Source: Coriaria nepalensis
Taxonomy: Eukaryota > Streptophyta > Magnoliopsida > Cucurbitales > Coriariaceae
Direction of reading: 5' to 3'
Length of the DNA stretch: 64,000 bases
Assembly (NCBI GenBank): GCA_027186245.1
Contig: CP114487.1
Location: forward strand, 5,575,001 to 5,639,000
How positions within the stretch are numbered: the stretch's first letter is position 1; every line of letters begins with the position of its first letter. The translations under genes were made by a program, and so were the position numbers. Shown here in pieces: positions 37,480 through 50,468 of the stretch. The notes below the pieces were generated by a model. That model was not told the origin of the DNA and ran no database searches. It saw only the letters and a program-made list of their open reading frames with translations.

Positions 37480-38835
37480 TATATATAATAATTTGAAAAT
37501 ACTGCGGAATATTTGTCATAGAAAAGTAATCTCAAAACTTTTTAAATACTTTATTCTTTATTTGAATATACATATACGTACATATACATAAGAAGTGCCC
37601 ATTTTTTTCAAACTCATTGCTTATAGAGGTCGGGTCTCATATGTACAATCTTACGGACTGATAGCCTCCATTCGCCTGTTCCTTAGCTTACTGCCTTACC
37701 TTTGTAATTTCCTACAATACAGAGTAGACATTTATGAGCTCGAAGCTCAGTAAGGATAGTGTCCTACTCACATCGCTATTCTTTTTATGATTATCGTGAG
37801 TTAGTGCTTTTATGACCTATATCTAACATGCATAAATTCGTATCATTCTACACACTTGGGCCCTGAGGATACTACCACCGGCATGTCAACTGATATTTAA
37901 TCAGCGGTCCACTTATGACCGTTGCAACGATCCACTTATGACCTTTTCTTTAATATCATTTAGGGTCTTTTCTGATCGACAAACGATCATTCTTTTGACC
38001 CGGCAACACCTCACTTTAATATTATGTATGCTTATGCTTCTTATTTATTTTAGCATAACATTACTTTTGGAAATATGAACATATGCACTTAATGTTTAAA
38101 GTTTGTACTCTCCTCAAACCATCCTGCTATATTATGTTCATTCTAGTAATAATTCTTATTTCTAACATGATAATCATAGTATATCACTTCTACTTAGCAT
38201 GCTATAATTATAATCCTAACACAGACATAACCAAGTCATCATTTAATAATTAATATTATCCTCATAATAATAAACAAATAATATTATGGTGTTGCAGTGA
38301 GACTGTACTTACAAAAGTTGGTTGATTGGAGATTTTGACTTTCCTCTTTCTTTCTTTCTTTCCATTTCTTTCCTTTCTCTCCTTTTTCCTTTCCTTTCTC
38401 TCCTTCCCTTTCTTTCCTTTTTCTCCTTTCTCTCCTTTTTCCTTTCCTTTCTTTCTTTCCTTTCTTTCTTTTCTTTCTTTCTTTTCTTTCCCTCTCTTTC
38501 CCTTTGTACATGCTAGGGATGAGCTTTTTATAGGCATGAAAGTAAAACGCCTAGTCATCCATTTATGTTAAAATGGTGACAAGTGGGGCCACATGTCTAA
38601 GTAATTCCTTTTTAAAGATGACTAATAATCTTTTAGAAAACGTGGCTGCAATTTATTTATTTATATTTTTTTTAATTACATTTAAGCTCCCATTAAGTTT
38701 TAAAATTATAAAAAGATCCTTAATTATTTCTCTTATTACAATTAGATATAGGTGGGAATTAAAATTTACTAATAAGTCCACTTTAAATTTATTTTCCCAC
38801 TACTATACCTAGTCTAGAGATATTGGGGGATTACA
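37480..38835 (-). mobile_element. Truncated gypsy LTR, copy A
   Basis: Matches the LTRs at 51246-52748 and 58251-59783 from 'taataatttgaaaatactgcgg' to the terminal 'gatattgggggattaca', but lacks roughly the first 170 bases on the left side. More diverged than the other two from each other. Contains the pyrimidine-rich tract (38335-38510) and a TATA-like TATAAAAAG on the minus strand at 38524-38532. Confidence 0.9.
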
Positions 38836-39312
38836 GATCATATGTAAAATAATCACTAGATAATTTTCATTAACAGTCAATATTAATTACCATTGAGAAT
38901 TATCTAAGTATCACGTTTAGCACTCTTAGTCTCTACTAAGCACCCATGCAATCAACATGGTATTCCAATAACACCACTGATTGTGAGATCGGCCAGCTTA
39001 ACAATTAAATGATGAACTCTATGATTATCTAGTTGGATCAATCGATGTCCATTCTCGAAATCCTACAACAACAAATATTTTGTATCTTTAGAGCTTTTAC
39101 TGGCTCGAGTCTCTACTAGTACATCTCTATTATGGTCTTCATAGTGCATAACTCAAAATACTAAATTTTATCATGACATGCATTTATGGAACATATAAAA
39201 TTAATTCGAACAAAATTAATAAACACAATAAATAATAAATGATTTTCATTAATGATAATAAATAATGTCATGCCACTATCTATATAATGTATGCTGGCTT
39301 GACGGGCATACA
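38836..39312 (-). repeat. LTR-like repeat D, copy 1
   Basis: Starts right at the end of LTR A and matches 49990-50468: 'aatcactagataattttcatt', 'actaagcacccat', 'tgatgaac...tatgatt', 'tttatcatgacatgcattta', and the terminal 'gacgggcatacac'. A weaker third copy lies at 59784-60010. On the minus strand it starts TGTATGCCCGTC, a plausible LTR start. Its left part was cut by LTR A. Parent element not identified. Confidence 0.65.
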
Positions 39313-39809
39313 CTTTTATTTGCTTGCTAGCCTGGTAAGCAAGGCAGAATATTGCATTTCAGCCCCTCAAAAAATACCTTTTGGCCTAAAAATATTACCC
39401 ATAAGCTCTTTCTTTGACAAAAGGGCCCCTCGAGCTAGTCAAATTTGATGAGACAGACACTCTTTAAATTGGTCAAAAGGAAAATTTCCTTTGCTAGAAA
39501 TCCCCAAAACAAGGACTAATTGGGTAAAAAGGGGAGGTTGTGCTGCAAATATATGGTCGCCAACTGGCAATTTGGCGGTAAATCAAGCCTATTTGACTCA
39601 TTTTTTAGCCTTTTTAATTGAATCCTTTTAGGCTTTTCTCACATCATACATTACGTATCAAAACGATAATTTTTGTATCTCTATGTCAGGATATATTTCT
39701 CTCTCAACACTTGTACAATTTAGTTAAAGCAAGTATGCATGTCGAACTTGTAATTTTCACCTTCCGCATCAACGTCCATGGTTTGTGCCACAAACTAGTC
39801 ATCTAAAAG
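39313..39809. other. Non-coding spacer
   Basis: AT-rich. A short plus-strand frame at 39618-39806 has no recognisable features. Nothing else supported. Confidence 0.45.
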
Positions 39810-40175
39810 TCACATCATATCATCATCATCTGCAATATTATCTTCATCAACAGTTTCCTCTTCATCACCGTGAACGAGAATATTGCCCTCTATCTAAGTA
39901 TAATCAGTAAGAGGAGCATATTCATGTGAGGCAAGTATAGCAACTTCACCATGCAATGTCTATTCTGTGTACCCAACTTGGAAGCCATTCCAAATCAGGT
40001 TCTTTTCGACTTCGTATAGAGGTAGACTATTTCTATTCATACACTATCGATATGGACACCAAATTTCACTATTACCATCCATCACCGTAGATCACATGGC
40101 CATAAACGAGGCAACACCTTTCTTGTATTTACTTGAATCCTGATTACATTTATAAATTCAACTCTTGTCAGTCAT
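39810..40175 (-). pseudogene. CACTA (En/Spm) transposase N-terminal remnant
   Basis: Read on the minus strand from ATG at 40175 with stops tolerated: KYKKGVASFM, CPYR, NRNSLPLYEVEKNLIWNGF, VGYTE, HGEVA, then an acidic run GDEEETVDEDN. The spacing matches the transposase-associated domain at the N-terminus of plant CACTA TNP2-type proteins, which normally has a CPC motif (here CPY) and a Trp after the GYT segment (here a stop). At least five in-frame stops. No transposase core and no terminal repeats found nearby. Confidence 0.75.
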
Positions 40176-40821
40176 GATTTGATCACAAACTACTAACAAG
40201 TATCGTTGATATTGAATAGTTGTCCATTTAGACAAGATAAGCGAAACGCTGCAGTTTAGAATGATTGACAACCACATATTATATTCATAAGCTATATGTT
40301 AGAACATTCACTCATACAAGTTCAGTTTATTAAAGTCAAGCAAAAAAACCTTAATTTATGATATTTTTACTTCATATATTCACATAATTCCAATCATTGG
40401 ATGCACAGTTTATAAGCAAAAGCAATGAGAACTTTCAGAGTAATACATACAAAGCCATGCGCATCAAGCAGCATGCAATAGTAGTTTTTCACATTGACAG
40501 TCTATATATTCTCACTTCTTTAACAATCAAAATGAATTAATATATAGAAGCCAGAAAAATTTATCTATTAATTCAAAAGAAATTAGTTAAATTAAATGAA
40601 ACAGCATGTGTTTTGAGACAATCACACATTTTTGTCATGAACTCATAGTCTCTCAGAATTTCCACCCATTAAACCAAAAATATAAGCATGCATCAGATAG
40701 AGTTAGGGAGAGAGACAGAGAGTAGAACTTGATATCTGTTGCTCTACTTGAAAATGGAAATTTATGACATGGGTCAAAATTCAAGAGGATAATACACAAG
40801 GCAAATATAGAGAGTGAGTAA
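40176..40821. other. AT-rich spacer
   Basis: No coding or repeat feature that I can support. It lies between the CACTA remnant and the copia LTR. Confidence 0.45.
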
Positions 40822-41835
40822 TGTTGGAAACTTTTATAAAAATAGAATAGAATAGTAAAATAGAATAGATCAGAATCTAGAAAAAATAAACAAAATAGTA
40901 AAATTAACAGAACAAAATATAGAAAATAGAATAGAACAAGAAGAACAGAAAGCAACAGATAATCAAACTGAGATCTATTATGGAATAGTTTCCTTAAAAC
41001 AGATTCGCCCTCTCACGTCGGTACAGAAAGTTGAATTGCGTCTGTCTCCCAGGATACAACGAAGACAAATAGTAGCGATGCACCACCGAACTATTCCCAG
41101 CGAACTCAAACAGTGGCTCGAACTCTACCAGACTGGAAACTTAGAACTTTAGAGAGAGGAAGGAAAACATAGAGATGAGAGATTTCGTTTCTGATTATGT
41201 TTTTTCAAATGGGAGGAAGATGTCAATTTATAAGCTCATGAGGGGAGAGGAGATTAATGGGAATTAATCTAGGTTAATTCAGATTTAAATATGATGAAAC
41301 TGAAAATTAAATTTCATCCTTTCATCTTCAACCTTTCATCTTCAAACCTTTTATCTTCAAATGTTTCTGCAGAAGAAAAAAAAATCCGGGAGAAAAACAA
41401 AAAGAGGGCTAAGGCAAACTTTGTTTTGGAGTCAACATTCGGCGCGCTCAGGTGCAGGCACACACGAGCCAAGCCATATCTGGTCCGGATTTGCACCCTC
41501 TTGCAAGCGCGCGCAAGAGAGAGCATTCTAGCTTATATTTTATTACCTATTAACAAATGTGCGATTTTATATAAATACTCCCCCACTTATTCCCCTTTCT
41601 AATATGGGACAAAATTTGCCTCCTTAATTTTTTTTTCCCTGCAAACCATTCCAATGGTTGTACTTTGAGATTCAATTTCTCATTCACCCATTAATTATTA
41701 TGAGCGTACCATATATCGATTCGAAGGTCTCACTGAGGAGAATCCGAATCAACTTTGACCTTTCGTTTTGACGAAGTGGGCCCTACTCAAAATCGAGCAG
41801 AAACATAGCATATTGATATGCTATTTTTTCCAACA
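40822..41835 (-). mobile_element. Copia 3' LTR
   Basis: About 1014 bp bounded by inverted termini TGTTGGAAA ... TTTCCAACA. The adjacent 'atcccccag' (41836-41844) is on the minus strand a polypurine tract CTGGGGGAT directly before the LTR start TGTTGGAAAA, fixing orientation and the right edge. A TATATAAA motif lies near 41568. No matching second LTR is present to the right, so the element is one-sided. Confidence 0.85.
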
Positions 41836-42452
41836 ATCCCCCAGATAAATGAAATTGACGGATTAACTAAAACAGATGTTTTTTGACATTAAAACATTTT
41901 TGACATAGAGATAGAGTTCGACGGTTTGAAACCTGCATAGGATAGGTAAATATCAACTTTTGAACATTCCCTTGTAAAAGTACATTGATTTTACTAGTTG
42001 ATCAGTAGACACGATGTCTTTGAGCTGTTCTGCCATTCATGTAAACAATAATATACTTCACATAGGAATCTTACCCGACACACTTGAGTTCTCATTGTTA
42101 TGTTCATTTTGGCCTTGAACATCTGTTGGTTCTACAAGAGTTGATGAGAATTATGCCCAAGTTAATTCTCTTTAGAAGCGGCTCCACTTTTCTCTCACAT
42201 TGGTGATTCTTAATCAAGAGTAACCCATTTTACTCTGCTCAAATTTTGACTCCTAAAAATCATTAAAAGCATAGCATACCCTTTCTCTTACGGGCATCAC
42301 TGTTTCATCATGGGAATGGATAGGAGGATCCCTCCACAGTAATATAATTAAGTCTTATACAACTAGGTTTTCCCTTTGAACCTAGATCTTGGGATCTCCA
42401 GTCAACTGGGTTGGGTTTCCATTGTATTGACTTACTCTTTCATGGGCTTTAG
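41836..42452 (-). other. Copia 3' untranslated region and polypurine tract
   Basis: Non-coding stretch between the RNase H stop and the 3' LTR. It begins at the LTR with the purine tract described for the LTR; otherwise featureless. Confidence 0.6.
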
Positions 42453-45400
42453 TCACATTCCCCTTGATGATTTTTCAACTAACTCTCTATTTAACCCTTT
42501 GGTTAGCGGATCCGTAATGCTATCCTTTGATTTTACATAGCCAATAGGGATAACTCCAATAGAGAGTAGTTGTCTGATGGTATTATGTCGTCGACGTATA
42601 TGTATAGATTTACCATTATACATATTGCTCTGTGCTCTTCCAATTGCAGATTGACTGTCGCAATAAATGCAAATTGCTGGCACAGAATTTGACCTTTTTG
42701 GAATATCCTCTAAGAATTGTCGTAACCATTCTGACTCTTCTCCACATTTATCTAAAGCTATAAACTCAGATTCCATGGTAGATCTTGCTATCACATTTTG
42801 TGTATAGGATTTCCAAGAAACAGTTGCACCTGCTAGTGTAAACACATAGCCACTCATAGACATTGAGTCTTTCATATCTGATATACAGTTAGCATGTATG
42901 TACCCTTCTAGTACAACTAGATATCTATTATAGTGCAGTCCATAACTACGAGTATAGCGTAGGTACCTTAGTACTCTCACGATTCATTTCCAATGGTCGT
43001 TCCCTGGATTACTCGTATATCTACTAAGTTTGCTGATTGCATAGGCTAAATCGAGTCTTGTACAACTTGCTAAGTACATCAAACTGCCTATCACTCTAGA
43101 GTACTCTACTTGAGAAATACCGTCGCCTTTATTTTTACTCATGTGCAAACTGACATCAATAGGTGTTCTTGCTACACCAGAATCTTCTTTGCTAAATTTT
43201 CCAAGAATTTTGTCTACCTAATGAGACTGAATCAGAATGAGTTCGTTTGATGTCCTTGAGATTTTAATTCTTAAAATGACATCTGCTAGACCCATATCTT
43301 TCATATCAAATTTAGAATTTAACATATTCTTGGTAGATTTCACTATCTTATCATCACTTCCATCTATGAGAGCATGTCATCAACGTAAAGACATAAAATG
43401 ACATATCCATTTTTCGTACTTTTAACATACACACATTTGTCACCCTCGTTGATTTTGAAACCATTAGCCATCATTGTGTGATCAAAATTTTCATGTCATT
43501 GCTTTGATACTTGCTTTAAGCGATATAAATATTTCACCCGTTTACAGACTTTCTTTTATTGTCCCGAGGCTATGAAACCTTCAGGTTGTTCCATATAGAT
43601 TTCTTCATTTAAATCTCCATTTAGAAAGGCTATTTTCACATCCATTTGATGTACTTCTAGATTTCGCAAAGCGGCAATCGTAAGTATCATTCTAATGGAG
43701 TTTATTCTCGTCACAGGAGAATATGTGTCAAAGTAATCAAGGCTTTCTTGTTGCTTGTATCCCTTAATTACAAGTCTAGCCTTGTACTTGTCAATTACCC
43801 ATAATCTTTCATTTTTCTCTTGAAAATCCATTTGGACCCTAGAGGCTTACTACCTGGAGGAAGCTCTACTAACTCCCAAGTATGATTTTGTAAAATGGAT
43901 TCAATTTCATTCTAGATAGCCTCTTTCCATAAAAGACCTTTAGATGAATTCATAGGTTCCTTAAAAGTTTGAGGTTCACCTTCCAATAGGAATAACAAAA
44001 ACTCTGGACCAAAAGATTTTTCTGTCCTAGCTCTTTTACTACATCGAGGTTCAATTTCAACCTCTTGTTCATCTTCGTATTCTTGGTCCTGACTATTTTC
44101 ACTAATAGCCTCAAATGTTTGTTTAGACGAACTCGATTCCGTTTGGGACTTACATAGGAATACATGTTCAAAGAACGATGCATTTCTAGATTTTATTATC
44201 ATATTCTTGTGAATGTCTAAGATTTTAGACTCATGTACAAGAAATCGATATGCACTACTATTATTTGCATAGCCAATGAAGATGCAATCAATTGTTTTTG
44301 GACCTATCTTTACCTTCTTTGGTGGAGGTACGACTACTTTGGCAAGACATCCTCACACTCGTATGAATTTATAGGAAGGCTTCTTTCCTTTCCATAATTC
44401 ATATAGTTCCTTTCCAGCATCTTTTCGGGATACTTTATTTAAAAGGTAATTTGTCGGCAAAACAACTTCTCCCCACATATTCTGAGGCAACCCAGAATCG
44501 ATCAACATTGGATTCATCATTTCCTTCAAAGTACGATTTTTTCTTTCAGCAACCCCATTTGATTGGGGTGAATAAGGAGCATTGGTTTGATGTATGATAC
44601 CATATTGTGTACATATTGTTTCAAATTGTACAACATATTCACCACCTCGATCACTTCTTAATTCTTTTATTTTCTTGTTGAGTTGATTCTCAACTTCATT
44701 CTTAAAGAGAACAAATTTCTCTAAAGCTTTGTCCTTGCTTTTCAACAAATAAACATAATAGTATTTTGTGCTATCATCGATAAAAGCAATAAAATATTTT
44801 TTACCACCCCTAGTTTGAATGGATTTAAAAATCACATATATCGGTATGGATTAAATCAAGTGATTTAGTATTTCTTTCAATTGTTTGAAATGATGACCTT
44901 GTTTGTTTTGCCTCAACACAAGTTTCACACTTATATTTTGAATCAACTTGGAAGTTTGGTATGTGATTCATGTTAATTAATTTTCATAAAGAGTTATAAT
45001 TAACATGTCCTAATCTAGTATGTCATAGATTAGAAGACTCAAGAAAATAAGTAGAAGAACTAGCTTTATTAAACTTTGGGATTACAGTCATTACATTTAG
45101 CTTGAACAGCCCATCAGATACATATCCCTTACCCACATACATTCTACTTTTGGAAACAACAACCTTATCAGATTAAAAGGCTAGACAAAATCTATACTTA
45201 CTTAAAAGTGAACCAGACACAAGGTTCTTACTGATTTTAGGCACACACAAAATAATATTAAGAGTAAGCTCTTTTCTAGAAGTCATCTTCAAAGTCACCT
45301 TACCTTGACCAGCTATCTCAGATGTGGTTGAATTTCCCATAAACAACTTCTCTCCATTAGTAATGGGTTTGAAAGAAGTGAACATTCCTTTGTCTAAGCA

Positions 45401-46240
45401 TATGTGCCTAGTGGCACCAGTATCAATCCACCATTTTTCTACTAGATTCAATTCTGAAACCACAATAGCAAAACTGATATCAGAAACATCTTGGATGATA
45501 TCTTCTATTAGATTTTCTTCTTGGCTTCATTTCTTCTTCGGCAGCCTACAATCAGTAGCTCTGTGACCCATCTTGTTATAGTTGAACTATTTTCCTTGAA
45601 ATTTTGACTGCTTCTTAGAGATTCCTTCTTTTGGTCCGAATTTAGAATTTATTTTCTTGGGACCTCAAGAATGTTCCACAACATTCGCCTTTACCACATA
45701 TTGAACTACCCCGTTCTTATCTGATTTCCTGTTATCTTCTTCAATTCAAAGCCTAACAAACAGATTCTCAATATCCATCTCTTTTCACTTATGCTTGAGA
45801 TAGTTCTTGAAATTCTTTCATCTTGGCTGCAGCTTCTTAATGATAGCAGTTACTTGGAAGGTTTCACTTAAAATCATCCCCTCGACATGAATCTCATGCA
45901 AGATAATTTGTAGTTCTTAAACTTGATTGACTATCGTTTTGGAATCCATCATTTTATATTCAAGGAACCGGCCCACAACAGCCTTCTTGGTACCAGCATC
46001 CTCGGTCTTATACTTATGGTCTAAGGCATCCTATAGCTCCTTTGCTGTTTCTCTGTACTATATAGATAGTACAAAGAATCGGTCAAACCATTCATGATAT
46101 AATTCTGACACATAAAGTCAGAATGATTTCAAGCATCAATAGCATTGACTGTTTGGACATCATGCTCATCATCTTTGAGCATAGGAGCTATCTCCTTCAA
46201 AAATATCGCAATTTAAGGAACCACTTCAATCAAATAATCC
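42453..46240 (-). pseudogene. Copia polyprotein 2: gag, protease, integrase, RT, RNase H
   Basis: Minus-strand order: gag part (DDEHDVQTVNAIDA, DFMCQNYIMNGLTDSLY; about 46200-45700), a degraded CCHC knuckle (FNYNKMGHRATDC, two Cys lost; about 45570), protease with WWIDTGATRHIC (45463-45173), a His/Cys integrase finger (LWHTRLGH ... CETC), integrase core (FIDDSTKYYYVY, RSDRGGEY, YSPQSNGVAERKNRTL; 44835-44353), RT (DTYSPVTR, VHQMDVKIAFLNGDL; YVDD at 43376-43387), RNase H (42980-42453) with [12 protein letters not shown] and YCDSQSAI. Several stops and frameshifts, including one soon after YVDD. The first part of gag is missing at the right end. Confidence 0.93.
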
Positions 46241-47412
46241 ATCTAAATGAAAACTCAAAATATTATCCTTGATGGAAAAAGTAAAGCCCTCTTCATCAAG
46301 TTTAGAAACCGAAACAATATTTATAATAATTCTTGGTGCAAAATAACAATGTCTCAAATTTAAAACTAATCCCGAAGGAAAAACTAAACTATAAATTCCT
46401 AATGCTACTAGAGCAGTATTTTTTGCTCCATTTCCAGCTCGTAAGACTATAAGTTCCTACAGTTAAAGCAACAATTTTTGCTCTATTTCCAACTTGTAAG
46501 TTGACTTCTCCTTTTTTCAAGATCCATCTAGTTTTTAAGGTATGCATATTATTACAAATATGAGAATCAAAACCAATATCTAAATCTAAGTAGAATAAAC
46601 ATTACAAGAAAGGTTAACCTCAATCATGAATATGCTAGAGGCAACATTACCATGCTTTTTCAGAGTTGCAAGGTAATCCTTGTAATTCGTCTTCCAATGT
46701 CCAGATTCTCCACAGTTGAAAAACTTTCCCTCTTCGAATTTCTTTGTCTTGCCATCATCTTTCTTTACTTTGAGAACCCTTTTCTTGCCTCGCTTCCTAA
46801 CATTAGCCTTATCCTTTCTTAATGGACTTTTCTGCCATTTCTAGCTTCCGATGCAAATCATGTAGCTTGGGTTCCATTTTATTCATATAGAAGTTGAGCA
46901 TAAATAGATAAAATGAATCAAGAAGTGATTGCAACACCAAGTTATTGATCAACTTTGAATCCATTACCAAACCAAGATTCTCAAGCTGTTCAATATAAGT
47001 AATCATCTTTAGCACATGTTCACTAACAGATGTGCCCTTAGTCATCTTAATAATGCAAAATAATACCTTAGATATCTCATAGCTTTGGTTGCGAGTATCT
47101 TCATCATAAATAGTTTTAAGGTTATCGATAATCTCAACAACATGAAATTTCTCATATTGCTTTTAGAGCTCTAGCTCATTGATGCAAGCATAAAACATTA
47201 CACCTCATTATCTTGCTCTAGCCACTTATTCCATAGAGCCATTATTTAGGCATCTGATCCTACATGTGCGGACCTGCATGATGGCCTAATTCAGAACGTC
47301 GGATAAATGCTTATATCTAAGAACGATTCTCACATTTCTATACTAGTCTCTAAAGTTGATTCTAACCAAACTATTTTGTTCAAGTATCACTTTCAGTTTT
47401 TCCGACATTACA
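46241..47412 (-). pseudogene. Copia polyprotein 1: gag and protease of a second element
   Basis: A different copia gag starts MSEKLKVILEQNSLVRINF at 47412 and, through stops, reads KFHVVEIIDNLKTIYDED, SVSEHVLKMITYIEQLENLG (47045-46809), a knuckle-like FFNCGESGHWKTNY with two Cys replaced (about 46690-46740), then LDIGFDSHIC (about 46570) in place of a canonical LDTGASSHIC-type protease motif, and RHCYFAPRIIINIVSVSKL (about 46320). It stops short of integrase and abuts polyprotein 2 near 46240. So it is the 5' half of another element, same orientation. Confidence 0.8.
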
Positions 47413-48170
47413 TACTACAAACTACATAAAAACAAAACACAACAGCATAAGAAATTATAATCCTATGTGTCTACAGCCAAGTATATTCACCTTCTTAATA
47501 TAAAACGAGAAAAATGATTTTGTTAGTCAGAAAAGGATCCCAACCATGGAAATTACAATCTCACATGTCTACACCAAATTATAATAAACATGGAAGGTAG
47601 CAAACTTTTTTGCAATTACATCTCATGTAACTCTTTTATCTTATAAATAAGAAAACATAATCTCACGTATCCGTAGCCAATTATGTTATCTTAGTTGAGG
47701 TTAACCCTAACATTGTAAATGTAAAGTGTTAAACTAGCACGTACATGTGTCCACATCCACACCTATAATAAAAGCATTACTCAGTTATGTATCTCATGCT
47801 AAGATAATAATTATGCATACTTTTACACAAAATACACAACCCGTATGTTTGTTCCATGTGTCCGTAGCCTACTTATATTTAATGTAATATCATATATATT
47901 ATAATGTTTTGAAGGTAAGCCACAAAAACATTTCATGACCAATTACAGCTAAGTATTATCATAGGAAGGATTTAAATTTTGGTCTCATCACAAACAATCA
48001 TATGTATATATTATGCATGCACGATTTCATAACCTTGAAATATGATTTGATGACTCATTCAACCAGGAATATATACACATAGCATGATGTGAGCACATTT
48101 AACAACTTAAATCACATACATCTAATGCATAAACATATTAAAAAAACATTAATCTTTCATACATTCTAAT
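47413..48170 (-). repeat. Leader-like region with degenerate 80-110-bp repeats
   Basis: Upstream of copia gag 1 on the minus strand. A phrase like 'catgtgtccgtagcca' recurs at about 47463, 47571, 47666, 47747 and 47859, with relatives near 50480 and 50660. No coding potential. Likely the untranslated leader of element 1. Confidence 0.6.
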
Positions 48171-48719
48171 TATTTTATCTTTTGATACATGACAATGCTA
48201 TATTCAACGAAATCCAAACAAGTATTTAGATCTAATATATTCTTGTTGAGCTCTTCGAGTATATTTGAATTATTTGAAGCACAATAAACAATTAAAATCA
48301 CCATCCTTAACTTTTTAAGGATACTTGCCAAAAATGTTAACTTTCCATATTTGGAAAGTTTCCTAATCGGGTCGTTTCCAAAACAAAAATTATTATTTTG
48401 GAAAGTTTCCTATTTTAGATCCACTTCTAGAATAAGAAATATGTAAAATTAAATATCTTTAATCGCATTTATTTTATCTTTTGATACATGACAATATTAT
48501 ATTCAAGGAAATCCAAGTAGCACTGCTATAGCCTAGTAGAAGCCATGCATGCGCCATTGCCTGGCGGCGGTTATCCCCAACAGCAGCTTGCCACCTTGCC
48601 AAGTAAGGCAGAGATGCCCGTTTCGCGCTTTCCTTTCTTGTTTGATTAAGATTTAGACAGAAAAACATATATGGCATTCAAGAACATTCGAGAATAAGAT
48701 AAATACATCAAATTAAGAT
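48171..48719. repeat. Direct repeat around 48174 and 48473
   Basis: 'attttatcttttgatacatgacaat...atattcaa.gaaatccaa' occurs at about 48173 and again at about 48472, 299 bp apart. Between them lie two inverted or direct short 'ggaaagtttcct' motifs (about 48353, 48409). A GC-richer patch (48530-48640) has no coding features. Confidence 0.6.
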
Positions 48720-50468
48720 AAACATCACATGCATTTTTTGGTATGACCTAAGCTTCTCTAATCGTTATCCACATGATCCGGTTCACTCTTTATTTTCTAC
48801 CCAAAGACTTCACTCATGAATTAAAAGGCTCGTGAAAAAGGGATGAGAAATCTCTAGCTCTCTCAAACTAGATTACGGCCAAAGGAGGAGAAGAATACTT
48901 GTGATTTCCAAGCAGCCTTAATGGAGTATTTATAATATGTCCTAGGTTTCCTAAAATTCAACATGCCTTTTAACTTGATTACCTGCTAACCAAGTAAAAG
49001 GTTTCCTTAACTCGATTAAGGAAACAATAGGTTTTAGCCCACTTAATGCCAGCAACTCCATGGGTCATTGGATATTAATCAACCGTTTGATTAAATTGGC
49101 CCATGAAAATCCAATTAACAAATTGACCCATTAACCTTTTAATGTGCAATTATTAAATACGAACATTTATGACCATACTATAATTAAATTAAAGTTCATA
49201 CGTAATTTATTAATTTCTAATTAAATTCATATCATACTTATGCAGTTATGCTAGCAAAACTGCATAGTATTAGATTTAACAAATTAATAATTATCATTTT
49301 TCCCTTCTAGTCGAACTATAAGCAAAATTATCATTTTACCCTTAAAATGGAAAATGTCTATTTTTTATTTTCTTCAATGAATCTAAACTAAGTTACTATT
49401 GAATCTTATGTGTATGACCGATTAGGTTCTACATCACGCCGGTAGGAATATTTCATAACACTTTATGATTTTATTTAATTCATTTAATTTAAAATACCTC
49501 TTAAATTAAATAGTTAACTTAATCATCTCATGATTCAATAACCTAAATCTCCAAATCAATATTGATTTCTATCAAAGTATCAAGGCTACCCTAGAGATGA
49601 TAAGTTATCATTTTCCAAAAGAATCTCTTGTCACTATAGTGTATTTATGATAAATGATCTCTCTTTTTTGCTAATATCTTTACTCATCTTAGGGCAAAGT
49701 TTGACTATTAAACCCTAGTAGACAATTTATATAAACTATTATATCTTTAATGAATATTGATAATGGATTTATTGAAACTCCTTTCATACCATACTACTTT
49801 GCAAAGATTCCTTATTCAAAAAGAATATAATTCATAGGATCCATTTCTTAATACAAAAGTGATGGATTCCATCTTCACCACTCACAACCTTCGTGTACAA
49901 CATTTTATATCCAGCACTTCACCCCGTGTTTACTTTGGCTAGCGTTTATTGGAATGACGTTAATGGATGAAACACAACACATAAAATAATATGGTGACCT
50001 TAGATTTAAGGGCCACATGTAATATAGTCACTAGATAATTTTCATTAATATCTAAGTGTTATGTTCGATGCCCTTAGTCTCCACTAAGCACCCATATAGT
50101 CATCATGATGTTCCACTAACAAAAATAGTCATGAGAATGACCATCCTAAACACTACAAGTGATGAACTATGTGATTTTCTATCAGGATCCTCAAATGTTT
50201 ATTCTTATCGATCCTTTACCAAAGAACAATTCATGTCTTAAGTTTTAAGCAACTTGAATCTCAATCAATATGATCTCTATCATGGCTTCAAGGGCATAAC
50301 TTAAGACATTGGACTTTATCATGATATGCATTTATAGAACATAAGATATTAATTCCAACAAAATTTAAAAATATGATAAATAATAACCGACTTTTATAAT
50401 GATAATGTCTTAAATCCGCATAAACTTTGCGACATTAGTCAAAACAAGATTGGCCTGACAGGCATACA
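48720..50468 (-). mobile_element. LTR-like region with promoter motif; repeat D copy 2 at its right end
   Basis: On the minus strand TTATAAATACTCCATTAAGG near 48920 is a good TATA box, followed by transcribed-leader-like sequence toward copia gag 1. The right part (49990-50468) is repeat D copy 2, ending 'gacaggcatacac'. Together these suggest the 5' LTR of copia element 1. I could not find its left edge or a primer-binding site, so boundaries are provisional. Confidence 0.45.

Noticed and set aside
38262..38571. Lys/Glu-rich and Phe/Leu-rich frames, also at 52241-52504 and 59249-59527
   Set aside because: Both strands of the pyrimidine-rich tract inside the gypsy LTRs; low-complexity translation, not proteins.
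40653..40955. Hydrophobic minus-strand frame, membrane-like
   Set aside because: Composition comes from AT-rich repeats ('aatagaatag') and it crosses the copia LTR edge; no start context or homology.
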